Shown here: positions 1-5,461 of the stretch, piece by piece
How the letters are laid out: each line of letters begins with the position of its first letter
Position numbering within the stretch: position 1 is the stretch's first letter
Assembly: GCA_011371515.1 (NCBI GenBank)
Contig: DRQE01000102.1
Span: 1 to 7,716 of the forward strand
Direction: 5' to 3'
Source of the DNA: Deltaproteobacteria bacterium
GTDB lineage: Bacteria; Desulfobacterota; GWC2-55-46; DRQE01
Length of the DNA stretch: 7,716 nucleotides
Made by a program: the position numbers and the translations under genes
The notes under the pieces: generated by a model
Told to the model about the DNA's origin: nothing
Seen by the model: only the letters and a program-made list of their open reading frames with translations
Databases searched by the model: none

Positions 1-1
1 A

Positions 2-67
2 AGTGTTATCGCAAGACAAACTCTTCTTAAAAAAACCATCTACGCCAAAGAGGGGTATAAGATATAG
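2..67 (+). CDS. possible 3' end of an upstream gene (very uncertain)
   Basis: From base 2 this frame is open for 21 codons and stops at TAG 65-67. The encoded tail reads SVIARQTLLKKTIYAKEGYKI split over ordinary-looking codons (CTT, AAA, ACC, ATC, TAC, GCC, GAG, ATA) that match the codon choice of the recognised genes. No family can be named from so short a piece. If real, it is the C-terminus of a plus-strand gene converging on the lipoprotein gene that ends at 127. A second open frame (3-185) competes with it, but that frame runs into the lipoprotein gene and has less typical codons. Bases 68-126 are AT-rich and show no convincing gene or terminator. Confidence 0.25.
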   Translation, partial: SVIARQTLLKKTIYAKEGYKI

Positions 68-126
68 AGAAAGTTATAATATATCCAAGTTCGGTGCAAA
101 ATGCAACTCCACGGTCTGCAAGAGAG

Positions 127-690
127 TTATTTCTTCGCAGGTGCAACGAGCGATAGGGCAAACCTCTCGTGCTGATAGGAGTTGAATGTAGGGAAGTTCT
201 TGAACACCCAGCCCTTTGCCACGCTTTCGTCGTCCTTAAAGAGTTCCACGAGTACCGCAGGGTTGTTTGGTTCTGTAGAGCGTGAGCCTATGTGATCGCT
301 GAACACAGCGTAGTCAGGAAGAAATGCCTCAACCTTTATGGAGTATCCTGTCTTTCCAACCTCAACCTCTTTTCCTATATCAACCTTGAGGACATCCTTC
401 GTGTTGAGCTTACGGTCTGTAACCTCAAGCTGCACACTCTTCCACTTTGCCTTTATTTCATCGCTTACCACCACCTGCCTCTGGGTCTTCATGCCGCCGT
501 GTTTCACCATCATGTTCATTCCACCGCTCTTTATTGCAGGGTGTCCTTCGGGCAGTCTGGAGCTCTCCTTTGCCTGCATCTTTTCTGTAGCAGCTGGGCT
601 CTCTTTCTTTGCGGTCTTCTCACCCTCTGCAGAGCATCCACCGGCAAAGAGCACCGTTACCATAAAAATAAGCAATATATTTCTAAACAT
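127..690 (-). CDS. DUF2155-type lipoprotein
   Basis: Predicted envelope lipoprotein of 187 residues and unknown function. The N-terminus is a short hydrophobic signal (residues 4-17) ending in a lipobox-like AGGC, with Cys19 as the likely lipidated residue. A Lys/Glu/Ala-rich linker follows, then an LPEGHP motif (47-52) and a Met/His/Gly-rich stretch (57-67). From about residue 73 to 183 is a folded domain with EPNNPAV (140-146), GWVFKNFP (160-167) and a Gln-His-Glu (173-175), which resembles DUF2155. That assignment is by recall of the pattern, not by a search. The start is supported by an AAGGAGG ribosome site (complement of 697-703) 6 nt upstream. The gene is divergent from the plus-strand operon and appears monocistronic within the window. 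Its role is unknown; the Met/His cluster could bind metal, but that is speculation. Confidence 0.75.
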   Translation of the reverse strand: MFRNILLIFMVTVLFAGGCSAEGEKTAKKESPAATEKMQAKESSRLPEGHPAIKSGGMNMMVKHGGMKTQRQVVVSDEIKAKWKSVQLEVTDRKLNTKDVLKVDIGKEVEVGKTGYSIKVEAFLPDYAVFSDHIGSRSTEPNNPAVLVELFKDDESVAKGWVFKNFPTFNSYQHERFALSLVAPAKK

Positions 691-725
691 ATTCTGCCTC
701 CTTCTGAAATAGGCTGGTTCTTTCT

Positions 726-753
726 ACTATATCATCATCCAGACTGTTTTGAA
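726..753 (-). promoter_or_regulatory. candidate sigma-70 promoter for the DUF2155 lipoprotein
   Basis: On the minus strand a TATAGT -10 box (complement of 726-731, 5/6 to consensus) lies 16 nt downstream of TTCAAA (complement of 748-753, 4/6). Transcription would start near 719-720, giving a leader of about 30 nt that contains the strong ribosome site at 697-703. This is pattern matching only. Confidence 0.4.
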
Positions 754-768
754 AGCCTTTTTTCGGTA

Positions 769-798
769 TTGACAGTGTGCGAGATTTTGTGATTTATT
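769..798 (+). promoter_or_regulatory. candidate sigma-70 promoter for the PA2779-led operon
   Basis: A perfect TTGACA -35 box is at 769-774. The best -10 at acceptable spacing is TTTATT (793-798, 4/6, 18-nt spacer). A better-looking TATAAA at 799-804 is 24 nt away, which is too far. Start of transcription would be near 805, with the AAAGGAGG ribosome site (818-825) in a short leader. It lies in the same 142-bp gap as the divergent lipoprotein promoter, so the two could be regulated together. Confidence 0.4.
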
Positions 799-832
799 TA
801 TAAAAAATCTTCCACAGAAAGGAGGCAAGGGT

Positions 833-1225
833 ATGAAGAAGAGGGCACTTAAGTTTCTGGCTATCTATCTTGCGGCGTTCATGTTCATGCTGAACCTCTT
901 CCCAGTAAAGACCATGGCATATGTGGTTGGCACCGGTGAGTTTTCGTCCATGAGGGGTGAAGACATGGCAAAGATCCAGCGTGTGCTGGAAACCAAGATA
1001 GTAAAAGAGCGGCTCAAAGAGGTTGGACTTACGGAAGAAGAGGTATATTCAAAACTGAATGCCCTCAGCGACGAAGAACTCCACAGCTTTGCCCAGAATA
1101 TTGAAAGCCTCTATCCGGGAGGAGATGCCCTTGGAGCCATCGTTGGGCTTCTGGTCGTGGTCATACTGGTTCTGGTAATACTGCACCTTACAGACCACAA
1201 GATAGTAATAGAAAAGGATGAATAG
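833..1225 (+). CDS. PA2779-family small membrane protein
   Basis: A 130-residue protein with the layout of the PA2779 family. Residues 1-29 form a signal peptide or N-terminal anchor (Lys/Arg start, long hydrophobic core, possible cleavage after TMA at 29). Residues 38-92 are charged and probably helical, including LSDEEL (78-83). PGGD (95-98) follows, then one strongly hydrophobic helix (99-119) and a charged tail ending EKDE. The start is fixed by AAAGGAGG 7 nt upstream. The family has no known function but typically sits beside a PA2778-type cysteine peptidase, as here, where the peptidase gene begins 9 nt after this stop and in the same frame. The Gly-Gly just before the hydrophobic helix is a possible processing site. 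Family assignment is from recognition, without a search. Confidence 0.8.
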   Translation: MKKRALKFLAIYLAAFMFMLNLFPVKTMAYVVGTGEFSSMRGEDMAKIQRVLETKIVKERLKEVGLTEEEVYSKLNALSDEELHSFAQNIESLYPGGDALGAIVGLLVVVILVLVILHLTDHKIVIEKDE

Positions 1226-1241
1226 CTTCATACCATGAAGC
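1225..1241 (+). promoter_or_regulatory. hairpin enclosing the peptidase start codon
   Basis: GCTTCAT (1225-1231) and ATGAAGC (1235-1241) are perfect inverted repeats around a 3-nt ACC loop. The right arm begins with the ATG of the peptidase gene, and the left arm begins with the last base of the upstream TAG stop. In mRNA a 7-bp stem would hide the start codon. The only Shine-Dalgarno-like sequence (AAAGGA, 1213-1218) is 16 nt away, too far for efficient independent initiation. A ribosome terminating on the upstream gene would melt the stem, which suggests translational coupling. The repeat is seen directly; its function is inferred. Confidence 0.5.
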
Positions 1242-1786
1242 CTGCTCTTTCGAGGGCTGCGCTATATCTTTTTGTGGGTATTCTTATATCCTGCACATCC
1301 ACATACAGGGTTCCCCCAGAGGGGACCCTTGATGGATACATAATAAAAGGGGTTCCCATATATACCCAGAAAAGGCTTGAGTGCGGGCCCTCCTCACTTG
1401 CCAGTGTGCTCGGCTATCACGGCATCAAGACAGACCCTGAAGAGATAGCCAGCAAGCTACCCGTAGAAAGGCTCGGTGGCACCCTTGCAATAGACCTGTT
1501 GCTCTATGCAAAAGAAAGGGGCCTTTCTGCAACCTACTACAGAGGCTCGCTCGAAGACCTTAAAGAGAAGATAAGGCACAACCTTCCGCTTATAATATTC
1601 GTGGACCTCGGTGTGGGTGGCTTCCATATAGGCCACTTCATGGTGGTTACAGGCTATGACGACAGGCAGGGTGGTGTTATAGTCCACTCTGGAAAGGCTA
1701 CCCCAGAGTTCATTCCCTATAAGAGGCTTAAAAAGATATGGAAGAAGACAGGTTTTTCAACCCTTCTTATAAGACCCGCCGCTTAG
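1235..1786 (+). CDS. PA2778-family C39-like cysteine peptidase lipoprotein
   Basis: A 183-residue papain-fold peptidase predicted to be lipid-anchored outside the cytoplasmic membrane. Residues 8-19 are hydrophobic and end in the lipobox LISC, with Cys20 lipidated. The C39-like signature follows: Gln45 (oxyanion), Cys50 in ECGPSSLASVLGYHG, and His134 in HFMVVTGYDD. The third catalytic position of classical C39 enzymes (Asp/Asn) is not obvious; the strand VIVHSGK (148-154) is where it would lie. There is no ABC-transporter part, so this is a stand-alone peptidase, not a bacteriocin exporter. It follows the PA2779 gene by 9 nt, and the TPR lipoprotein begins inside its 3' end. The likely job is processing or binding a peptide at the envelope, perhaps the PA2779 protein. 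Substrate and activity are unproven. Confidence 0.8.
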   Translation: MKPALSRAALYLFVGILISCTSTYRVPPEGTLDGYIIKGVPIYTQKRLECGPSSLASVLGYHGIKTDPEEIASKLPVERLGGTLAIDLLLYAKERGLSATYYRGSLEDLKEKIRHNLPLIIFVDLGVGGFHIGHFMVVTGYDDRQGGVIVHSGKATPEFIPYKRLKKIWKKTGFSTLLIRPAA

Positions 1787-2415
1787 TACTCATAGTCGTC
1801 GGTGTGATATGGCTCGTTCTTACCTCCTGCTCCAGCCAGTTCATAAGGGTATCCAAGAAAAGCCCCCTTACATACTCTGAACACCTGAGGCTTGCAACCA
1901 TATACGAGGCAAACGGCGCATTCGGTGCGGCACTTAAGGAATACCGCGAGGCACTAAGACTCAACCCCAGAAGTGCTCAGGCACACTTTGGCATCGGAAA
2001 CGTCTATCTTAAGAGCAGAAACCACCACGAGGCAGAAAAACACTACCTTAAGGCAATCGAGCTTGATCCAACAAAGGGGGTATTCTACAACAACCTTGGC
2101 TGGGTCTACATAGAGACAGGACGCTACACCGATGCCTATGTGACAATATCTCGTGGGCTCACCCTTGACCCTGAAAGAAGCTACATATACTTGGACTCTC
2201 TCGGTATAATAGAGATGAGGCGGGGCAACTTAAGACAGGCAGAGCTACTGTTTAAAGATGCCGCTCTGCGCACACCACCTGAAAACACAAGGGGTAGACT
2301 CCGTATAGAAGAACACCTTCTAAAGCTCTATACCCTGATGAAAGACGAAAAGAGAATAGAAGAGACCCGAAAGAAGATAGACTCACTTAAAAAGGGTATA
2401 CCGGTGGTGCCATGA
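1738..2415 (+). CDS. TPR-repeat lipoprotein
   Basis: A 225-residue protein with a basic, hydrophobic N-terminus (TRRLVLIVVGVIWLVL, 13-28) ending in LTSC, so Cys31 is the likely lipid attachment site. Four tetratricopeptide repeats follow at about 46-79, 80-113, 114-147 and 148-181, with typical Trp/Leu/Gly/Tyr, Ala and Asp-Pro positions such as AIELDP (106-111) and GLTLDP (140-145). A charged helical tail ends in IPVVP. The start overlaps the peptidase gene by 49 nt in another frame; a downstream GTG at 1804 would destroy the signal peptide, so the ATG at 1738 is preferred. TPRs form protein-docking superhelices, so this is probably a scaffold for the peptidase pair. As I recall, in Pseudomonas PA2778 the peptidase and TPR are one polypeptide, which supports a joint role. 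Confidence 0.75.
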   Translation: MEEDRFFNPSYKTRRLVLIVVGVIWLVLTSCSSQFIRVSKKSPLTYSEHLRLATIYEANGAFGAALKEYREALRLNPRSAQAHFGIGNVYLKSRNHHEAEKHYLKAIELDPTKGVFYNNLGWVYIETGRYTDAYVTISRGLTLDPERSYIYLDSLGIIEMRRGNLRQAELLFKDAALRTPPENTRGRLRIEEHLLKLYTLMKDEKRIEETRKKIDSLKKGIPVVP

Positions 2416-3161
2416 GAACCATCTACGGCATAAACCCTGTAAGAGAGGCACTGCGCTCTTCAACCGCAGAGAAGATAAAGACCCTCTACATCTACAGAGA
2501 ACGGCAAGACCACACAATAAAAGAAATAGAAGAGGCTGCAACAGGGCTTGGCATTGATATAAGAAGGGTGGATAAAGCTCAACTTGGCTCTGTTGCTGGT
2601 ACATCCCACCATCAGGGTGTGGTTGCCCTCGTAAGGGGAGAGTTTCCCTACAGGGAGCCCGAGGACATCGTGGACATCTGGCAGCGCTCTGGAGAGAGGG
2701 CTTTCATACTGCTTCTTGACTCTGTTGAAGACCCTGTAAACCTTGGCTCCATAGTAAGGAGTGCCCACTGTGCAGGGATACATGGCATAATAATACCTAA
2801 AAGACGGGCAGCAGGGGTGACTCCCACGGTTGTAAAAAGCTCTGCAGGTGCCACAGAGCACACCCCAATAGCCCTTACAACAAACCTTACCCGCACGGCA
2901 AGAAGACTCAAAGAGCGCGGCATCTGGCTCGTTGGCCTTGAGGCAGACACAGAAACATCTATCTATGATGTGGATCTGACGATGGATATAGCCCTTGTTG
3001 TGGGTGGAGAGGCAAAGGGTATAAGAAGGGTGCTTCGGAGCGAGTGTGATATACTGTGTCACATACCAATGAGGGGTAGACTTAACTCCCTTAACGCAGC
3101 ACAGGCTTCCACTGTGGCACTCTTTGAGACCTTAAGACAGAGAACAGTTAAGAAAGAATGA
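2412..3161 (+). CDS. rlmB: 23S rRNA 2'-O-methyltransferase RlmB (SpoU/TrmH family)
   Basis: A 249-residue SPOUT methyltransferase, cytoplasmic, that transfers a methyl group from S-adenosylmethionine to the ribose of a guanosine in 23S rRNA (G2251 in E. coli numbering). The N-terminal substrate-binding domain (about 1-77) opens with YGINPVREAL and contains HHQGVVAL (66-73). The catalytic knot domain carries motif 1 (DSVEDPVNLGSIVRSA, 103-118, with Asn110 and Arg116), motif 2 (VVGGEAKGIRR, 196-206) and motif 3 (IPMRGRLNSLNAAQA, 218-232). Length is normal for RlmB. The related tRNA methylase TrmH and antibiotic-resistance methyltransferases share the fold, but the YGINPV start and HHQG favour RlmB. 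The gene overlaps the TPR gene by ATGA (2412-2415) and ilvA by ATGA (3158-3161), pointing to translational coupling. Confidence 0.93.
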   Translation: MRTIYGINPVREALRSSTAEKIKTLYIYRERQDHTIKEIEEAATGLGIDIRRVDKAQLGSVAGTSHHQGVVALVRGEFPYREPEDIVDIWQRSGERAFILLLDSVEDPVNLGSIVRSAHCAGIHGIIIPKRRAAGVTPTVVKSSAGATEHTPIALTTNLTRTARRLKERGIWLVGLEADTETSIYDVDLTMDIALVVGGEAKGIRRVLRSECDILCHIPMRGRLNSLNAAQASTVALFETLRQRTVKKE

Positions 3162-4366
3162 ACCTTGTAGAACTCATAGAAGAAGCCCGTAGAAGGCTCA
3201 AGGGCGTTGTCCATGAAAGCCCGCTGGTCTATTCCACCTCATTTTCCAGAATGTTCGGGGTGGAGGTATATTTAAAACTTGAAAATCTACAGAAGACAGG
3301 CTCTTTCAAGGTAAGGGGTGCTTACAACCGCATCTCTCTTCTTACCGAAGAGGAGAAAGCCCGCGGTGTCGTTGCCGCCTCTTCAGGCAACCACGCACAG
3401 GGTGTTGCATGGGCAGCAGGGCTTCTTGGTGTGAGGGCAACCATCGTAATGCCAGAGACCACCCCCATAGTCAAATACATGGCAACGAAGGGCTATGGGG
3501 CAGAGGTTATACTCCATGGCAGAACCTTCACCGATGCCTGCCAGAAAGCCAAGGAGCTTGTAAGAACCCGCGGGCTTACATTCATACATCCCTTCGACGA
3601 CGAGCTCATAATTGCAGGGCAGGGCACAATAGGGGTGGAGATACTCTCTGCGCTTCCCGATGCAGACTGCGTGGTTGTGCCTGTCGGTGGTGGTGGGCTC
3701 ATCTCGGGTATTGCCACATGGATAAAGACACACAAAAAGGATGTAAAGATTGTTGGTGTTGAATCCGTCCTTTCGCCCTCCCTTACCGAAGCCCTTAAAC
3801 ACCACCGCCCCGTGGCAGTCACCACACACCCATCCATAGCAGATGGTATAAACATAAAAAAGGTGGGAGAAAGGACTCTTCCCCTTATAGAACGATATGT
3901 GGACTGTGCCACCACCGTTCAGGAAGAGACCATTGCAGAGGCTATAGTGAAACTCATGGAGCGAAAGAAACTGGTCGTAGAGGGGGCTGGAGCCACTGGT
4001 ATTGCAGCCCTTATGGAACAGAAGATACCCCTCGATGGGGTAAGAAAACTGGTGGTACTGCTTAGTGGTGGCAACATAGATGTTACAACCCTTGACAGAA
4101 TACTTCGCAAGGGGCTCGTAAAAGAGGGCAGGGTCTGCTCTATTGCCACCATTATAGACGATGTGCCGGGCTCTCTGGCAGGGCTTACATCTGTGGTGGC
4201 AGAGCTCAGGGCAAACATTCTTCACATACTCCACCACAGAGATGCGGTAGATGTGCCTGTGGGTAGAACAAAGGTGGAGCTCATTCTTGAAGTCTCCGAC
4301 AGGGACCACGCAGAGAGGATAAAAAAGAGACTCCTTGAGCTTGGATACGGGCTTACACAGGATTAG
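3158..4366 (+). CDS. ilvA: threonine ammonia-lyase with C-terminal ACT domain
   Basis: A PLP enzyme of 402 residues that deaminates L-threonine to 2-oxobutyrate and ammonia, the first committed step to isoleucine. The fold-type II motifs are clear: Lys51 in GSFKVRGAYN forms the Schiff base, SSGNHAQG (75-82) binds substrate, VGGGG (176-180) holds the PLP phosphate, and SGGNID (303-308) contacts the pyridine ring. An ACT domain (about 328-400, with DDVPGSLAGL) suggests allosteric control. Length and the single ACT-like domain fit the medium form of the enzyme, not the roughly 500-residue E. coli IlvA, which has a longer regulatory domain. Medium forms can be biosynthetic or catabolic; isoleucine synthesis is my preference, without proof. 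It ends the operon and overlaps the convergent HIT gene by 4 nt. Confidence 0.93.
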   Translation: MNLVELIEEARRRLKGVVHESPLVYSTSFSRMFGVEVYLKLENLQKTGSFKVRGAYNRISLLTEEEKARGVVAASSGNHAQGVAWAAGLLGVRATIVMPETTPIVKYMATKGYGAEVILHGRTFTDACQKAKELVRTRGLTFIHPFDDELIIAGQGTIGVEILSALPDADCVVVPVGGGGLISGIATWIKTHKKDVKIVGVESVLSPSLTEALKHHRPVAVTTHPSIADGINIKKVGERTLPLIERYVDCATTVQEETIAEAIVKLMERKKLVVEGAGATGIAALMEQKIPLDGVRKLVVLLSGGNIDVTTLDRILRKGLVKEGRVCSIATIIDDVPGSLAGLTSVVAELRANILHILHHRDAVDVPVGRTKVELILEVSDRDHAERIKKRLLELGYGLTQD

Positions 4367-4698
4367 CCCATCTTTCCTGAAAGGGCTCTACCTGCAAGAA
4401 TGTGCATGTGAAGGTGAAAGACCGTCTGCCCCCCCTCTTCGTTGGTGTTTATGACGAGGCGGAACCCCCGCTCGTGAAGTCTCTTTTCTGTGGAAACCCT
4501 TTTTGCAACATCTATAAGCCCCCCAAGTATATCCCTTTCGTCACAATCCATAAGTGTGGAGTAATGCCTCTTCGGTATTACCAGAAGATGAACAGGAGCC
4601 TGCGGGTTTATATCCTTTATGACGATGAAATTGTCATCCTCGTATACCTTTGTTGATGGCACAGTGCCCTCTACTATCTTACAGAAGATACAGTCCAT
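4363..4698 (-). CDS. HIT-family nucleotide phosphoramidase/hydrolase (HinT-like)
   Basis: A cytoplasmic protein of 111 residues, the usual size for a HinT-like protein. It carries the histidine triad HLHMH (95-99) followed by ILAGR, with His97 as the expected nucleophile. CIFC (3-6) and His45 are typical of zinc-binding HIT proteins. NPQAPVHLLVIPKRH (31-45) is the other family hallmark. Members hydrolyse AMP-linked phosphoramidates such as AMP-lysine or adenylated intermediates; the exact substrate cannot be read from sequence. The gene follows hisIE by 18 nt, with AAGGAGGG (complement of 4709-4716) 10 nt before the ATG, so the two are almost certainly cotranscribed. Its stop overlaps the ilvA stop tail to tail. 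Confidence 0.93.
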   Translation of the reverse strand: MDCIFCKIVEGTVPSTKVYEDDNFIVIKDINPQAPVHLLVIPKRHYSTLMDCDERDILGGLIDVAKRVSTEKRLHERGFRLVINTNEEGGQTVFHLHMHILAGRALSGKMG

Positions 4699-4716
4699 AC
4701 CTTCTGCTCCCTCCTT

Positions 4717-5370
4717 TCACCTGTTTCTGTTTTTTTTCTCCTCTATCCCTGATGTGCCGAACCTTCTTGCAAGCTCCCCGAGGACCTCTTCGAGCTCCAC
4801 ATCTTTGTAGCCAAGGAGCACGAGTGTGTGATACCAGAGGTCGCACATCTCGTGGACAACCTGCTCTCTACCCTCTTTTTTTGCAGCAACTATAAGTTCT
4901 GATGCCTCCTCGTATATCTTCTCTGCTATCTTTGGAAGCCCCTTCTCATAGAGAGAGGCTGTGTAAGACTTCTCTGCCGATGCCCCTTTTCTCTCCTTTA
5001 TGGTATTGAAAAGCCTTGCTATTATCTCAACTCCCGTAAGGGGTTCCCTTTCCACAAGGGGTGTGAAGAAGCAGCTTCTTTTGCCCGTATGGCAGGCATT
5101 ACCAGTCTGTTTTACCCTGACCAGAAGGCTATCGCCATCGCAATCGTAATGTATGGAGACCAGTTCCTGAAAGTTTCCAGAACTCTCTCCCTTAAGCCAC
5201 AGGGTCTTTCGGCTTCTACTGTAGTAATGGACCCTACCTGTCTCGATGGTCTTCTCAAGGGCTTCTCTGTTCATGTAGGCAAGCATCAGGACCTCGCCTG
5301 TAAGCCAGTCCTGTGTTATGGCAGGCACAAGCCCCTGCTCATTGAATTTTATATTCCCTGTATCAACCAT
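4717..5370 (-). CDS. hisIE: bifunctional phosphoribosyl-AMP cyclohydrolase / phosphoribosyl-ATP pyrophosphatase
   Basis: A fused enzyme of 217 residues for steps 3 and 2 of histidine biosynthesis. The N-terminal HisI domain (about 1-110) opens the purine ring of phosphoribosyl-AMP. It shows LMLAYMN (28-34), the metal-binding DCDGD (76-80), and zinc cysteines at Cys93 (GNACHTG) and Cys100 (RSCFF). The C-terminal HisE domain (about 116-205) removes pyrophosphate from phosphoribosyl-ATP. It is an all-helical NTP-pyrophosphohydrolase fold with SYTASL (135-140), EEASE (154-158) and ExxD (174-177). All key residues are present. The start at MVDTGNIKF fits the family, though its ribosome site is odd (listed separately). 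No other his gene is in the window, so this one is outside any large his operon on the visible side. Confidence 0.95.
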   Translation of the reverse strand: MVDTGNIKFNEQGLVPAITQDWLTGEVLMLAYMNREALEKTIETGRVHYYSRSRKTLWLKGESSGNFQELVSIHYDCDGDSLLVRVKQTGNACHTGKRSCFFTPLVEREPLTGVEIIARLFNTIKERKGASAEKSYTASLYEKGLPKIAEKIYEEASELIVAAKKEGREQVVHEMCDLWYHTLVLLGYKDVELEEVLGELARRFGTSGIEEKKNRNR

Positions 5371-5396
5371 GCCCCTTATTTTAAGACATCCCTCCT
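5371..5396 (-). promoter_or_regulatory. unusually spaced ribosome-binding region of hisIE
   Basis: The strongest Shine-Dalgarno sequence (AGGAGGG, complement of 5390-5396) is 19 nt from the hisIE ATG, beyond the normal range. It directly abuts another ATG that opens only a two-codon frame (ATG TCT TAA, complement of 5381-5389). A weaker AAGGGG (complement of 5372-5377) is just 1 nt from the hisIE ATG. No in-frame ATG, GTG or TTG lies between the strong site and the accepted start; upstream the frame is closed by TAA. The sequence is direct observation; how initiation works here is unknown. Confidence 0.35.
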
Positions 5397-5424
5397 GTTA
5401 AATCCAGCACTTATTTACCACAGC

Positions 5425-5452
5425 TTGACACCCACCTATTAGCTGCTAAACT
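5425..5452 (+). promoter_or_regulatory. candidate sigma-70 promoter for the pdh operon, possibly leaderless
   Basis: TTGACA (5425-5430, perfect -35) is followed after 16 nt by TAAACT (5447-5452, 4/6 to TATAAT). Only 9 nt separate the -10 box from the E1 alpha ATG at 5462, so transcription starting 6-8 nt past the -10 would yield a leader of about 1-3 nt. The 22 bases before the ATG hold no purine-rich Shine-Dalgarno sequence, which agrees with a leaderless message. An 11-nt palindrome overlaps the -10 box. Confidence 0.5.
5439..5449. promoter_or_regulatory. short palindrome overlapping the pdh -10 box (possible operator)
   Basis: TTAGC-T-GCTAA is a perfect 5-bp inverted repeat around one base. 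It covers the first three bases of the putative -10 box, a place where a bound repressor would block transcription of the pdh operon. The arms are short and no regulator family is recognised, so chance is a real alternative. Confidence 0.25.
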
Positions 5453-5461
5453 TTTTCCTGT

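Noticed and set aside
29..53. Possible intrinsic terminator for the minus-strand lipoprotein: imperfect stem (36-53) followed by seven T on the minus strand (29-35)
   Set aside because: The stem is only 5 bp with a bulged base and a 7-nt loop, too weak to claim.
105..128. Inverted repeat AACTC...GAGTT around the lipoprotein stop codon
   Set aside because: Only 5 bp with a 14-nt loop and no T-run on either side, compatible with chance.
3..185. 60-residue plus-strand frame at the left edge
   Set aside because: It overlaps the 3' end of the lipoprotein gene, lacks a visible ribosome site in the window, and its codons differ from local use.
292..792. Plus-strand frames of 166 and 124 residues across the DUF2155 lipoprotein gene
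   Set aside because: The lipoprotein on the other strand has a signal peptide, lipobox and strong ribosome site; the plus-strand frames have none and are rich in Cys, Leu and His.
799..804. TATAAA as the -10 box for the PA2779 operon
   Set aside because: It is 24 nt from the TTGACA at 769, outside functional spacing, and no other -35 matches it well.
2460..3062. 200-residue minus-strand frame opposite rlmB
   Set aside because: Lies entirely within rlmB, has shadow-like composition (Cys/Tyr rich) and no family resemblance.
3383..4309. 308-residue open frame on the minus strand opposite ilvA
   Set aside because: It is antisense to a clearly recognised gene, is rich in Cys, His and Tyr as expected from a mirror frame, and has no recognisable domain. 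The length reflects the codon bias of ilvA.
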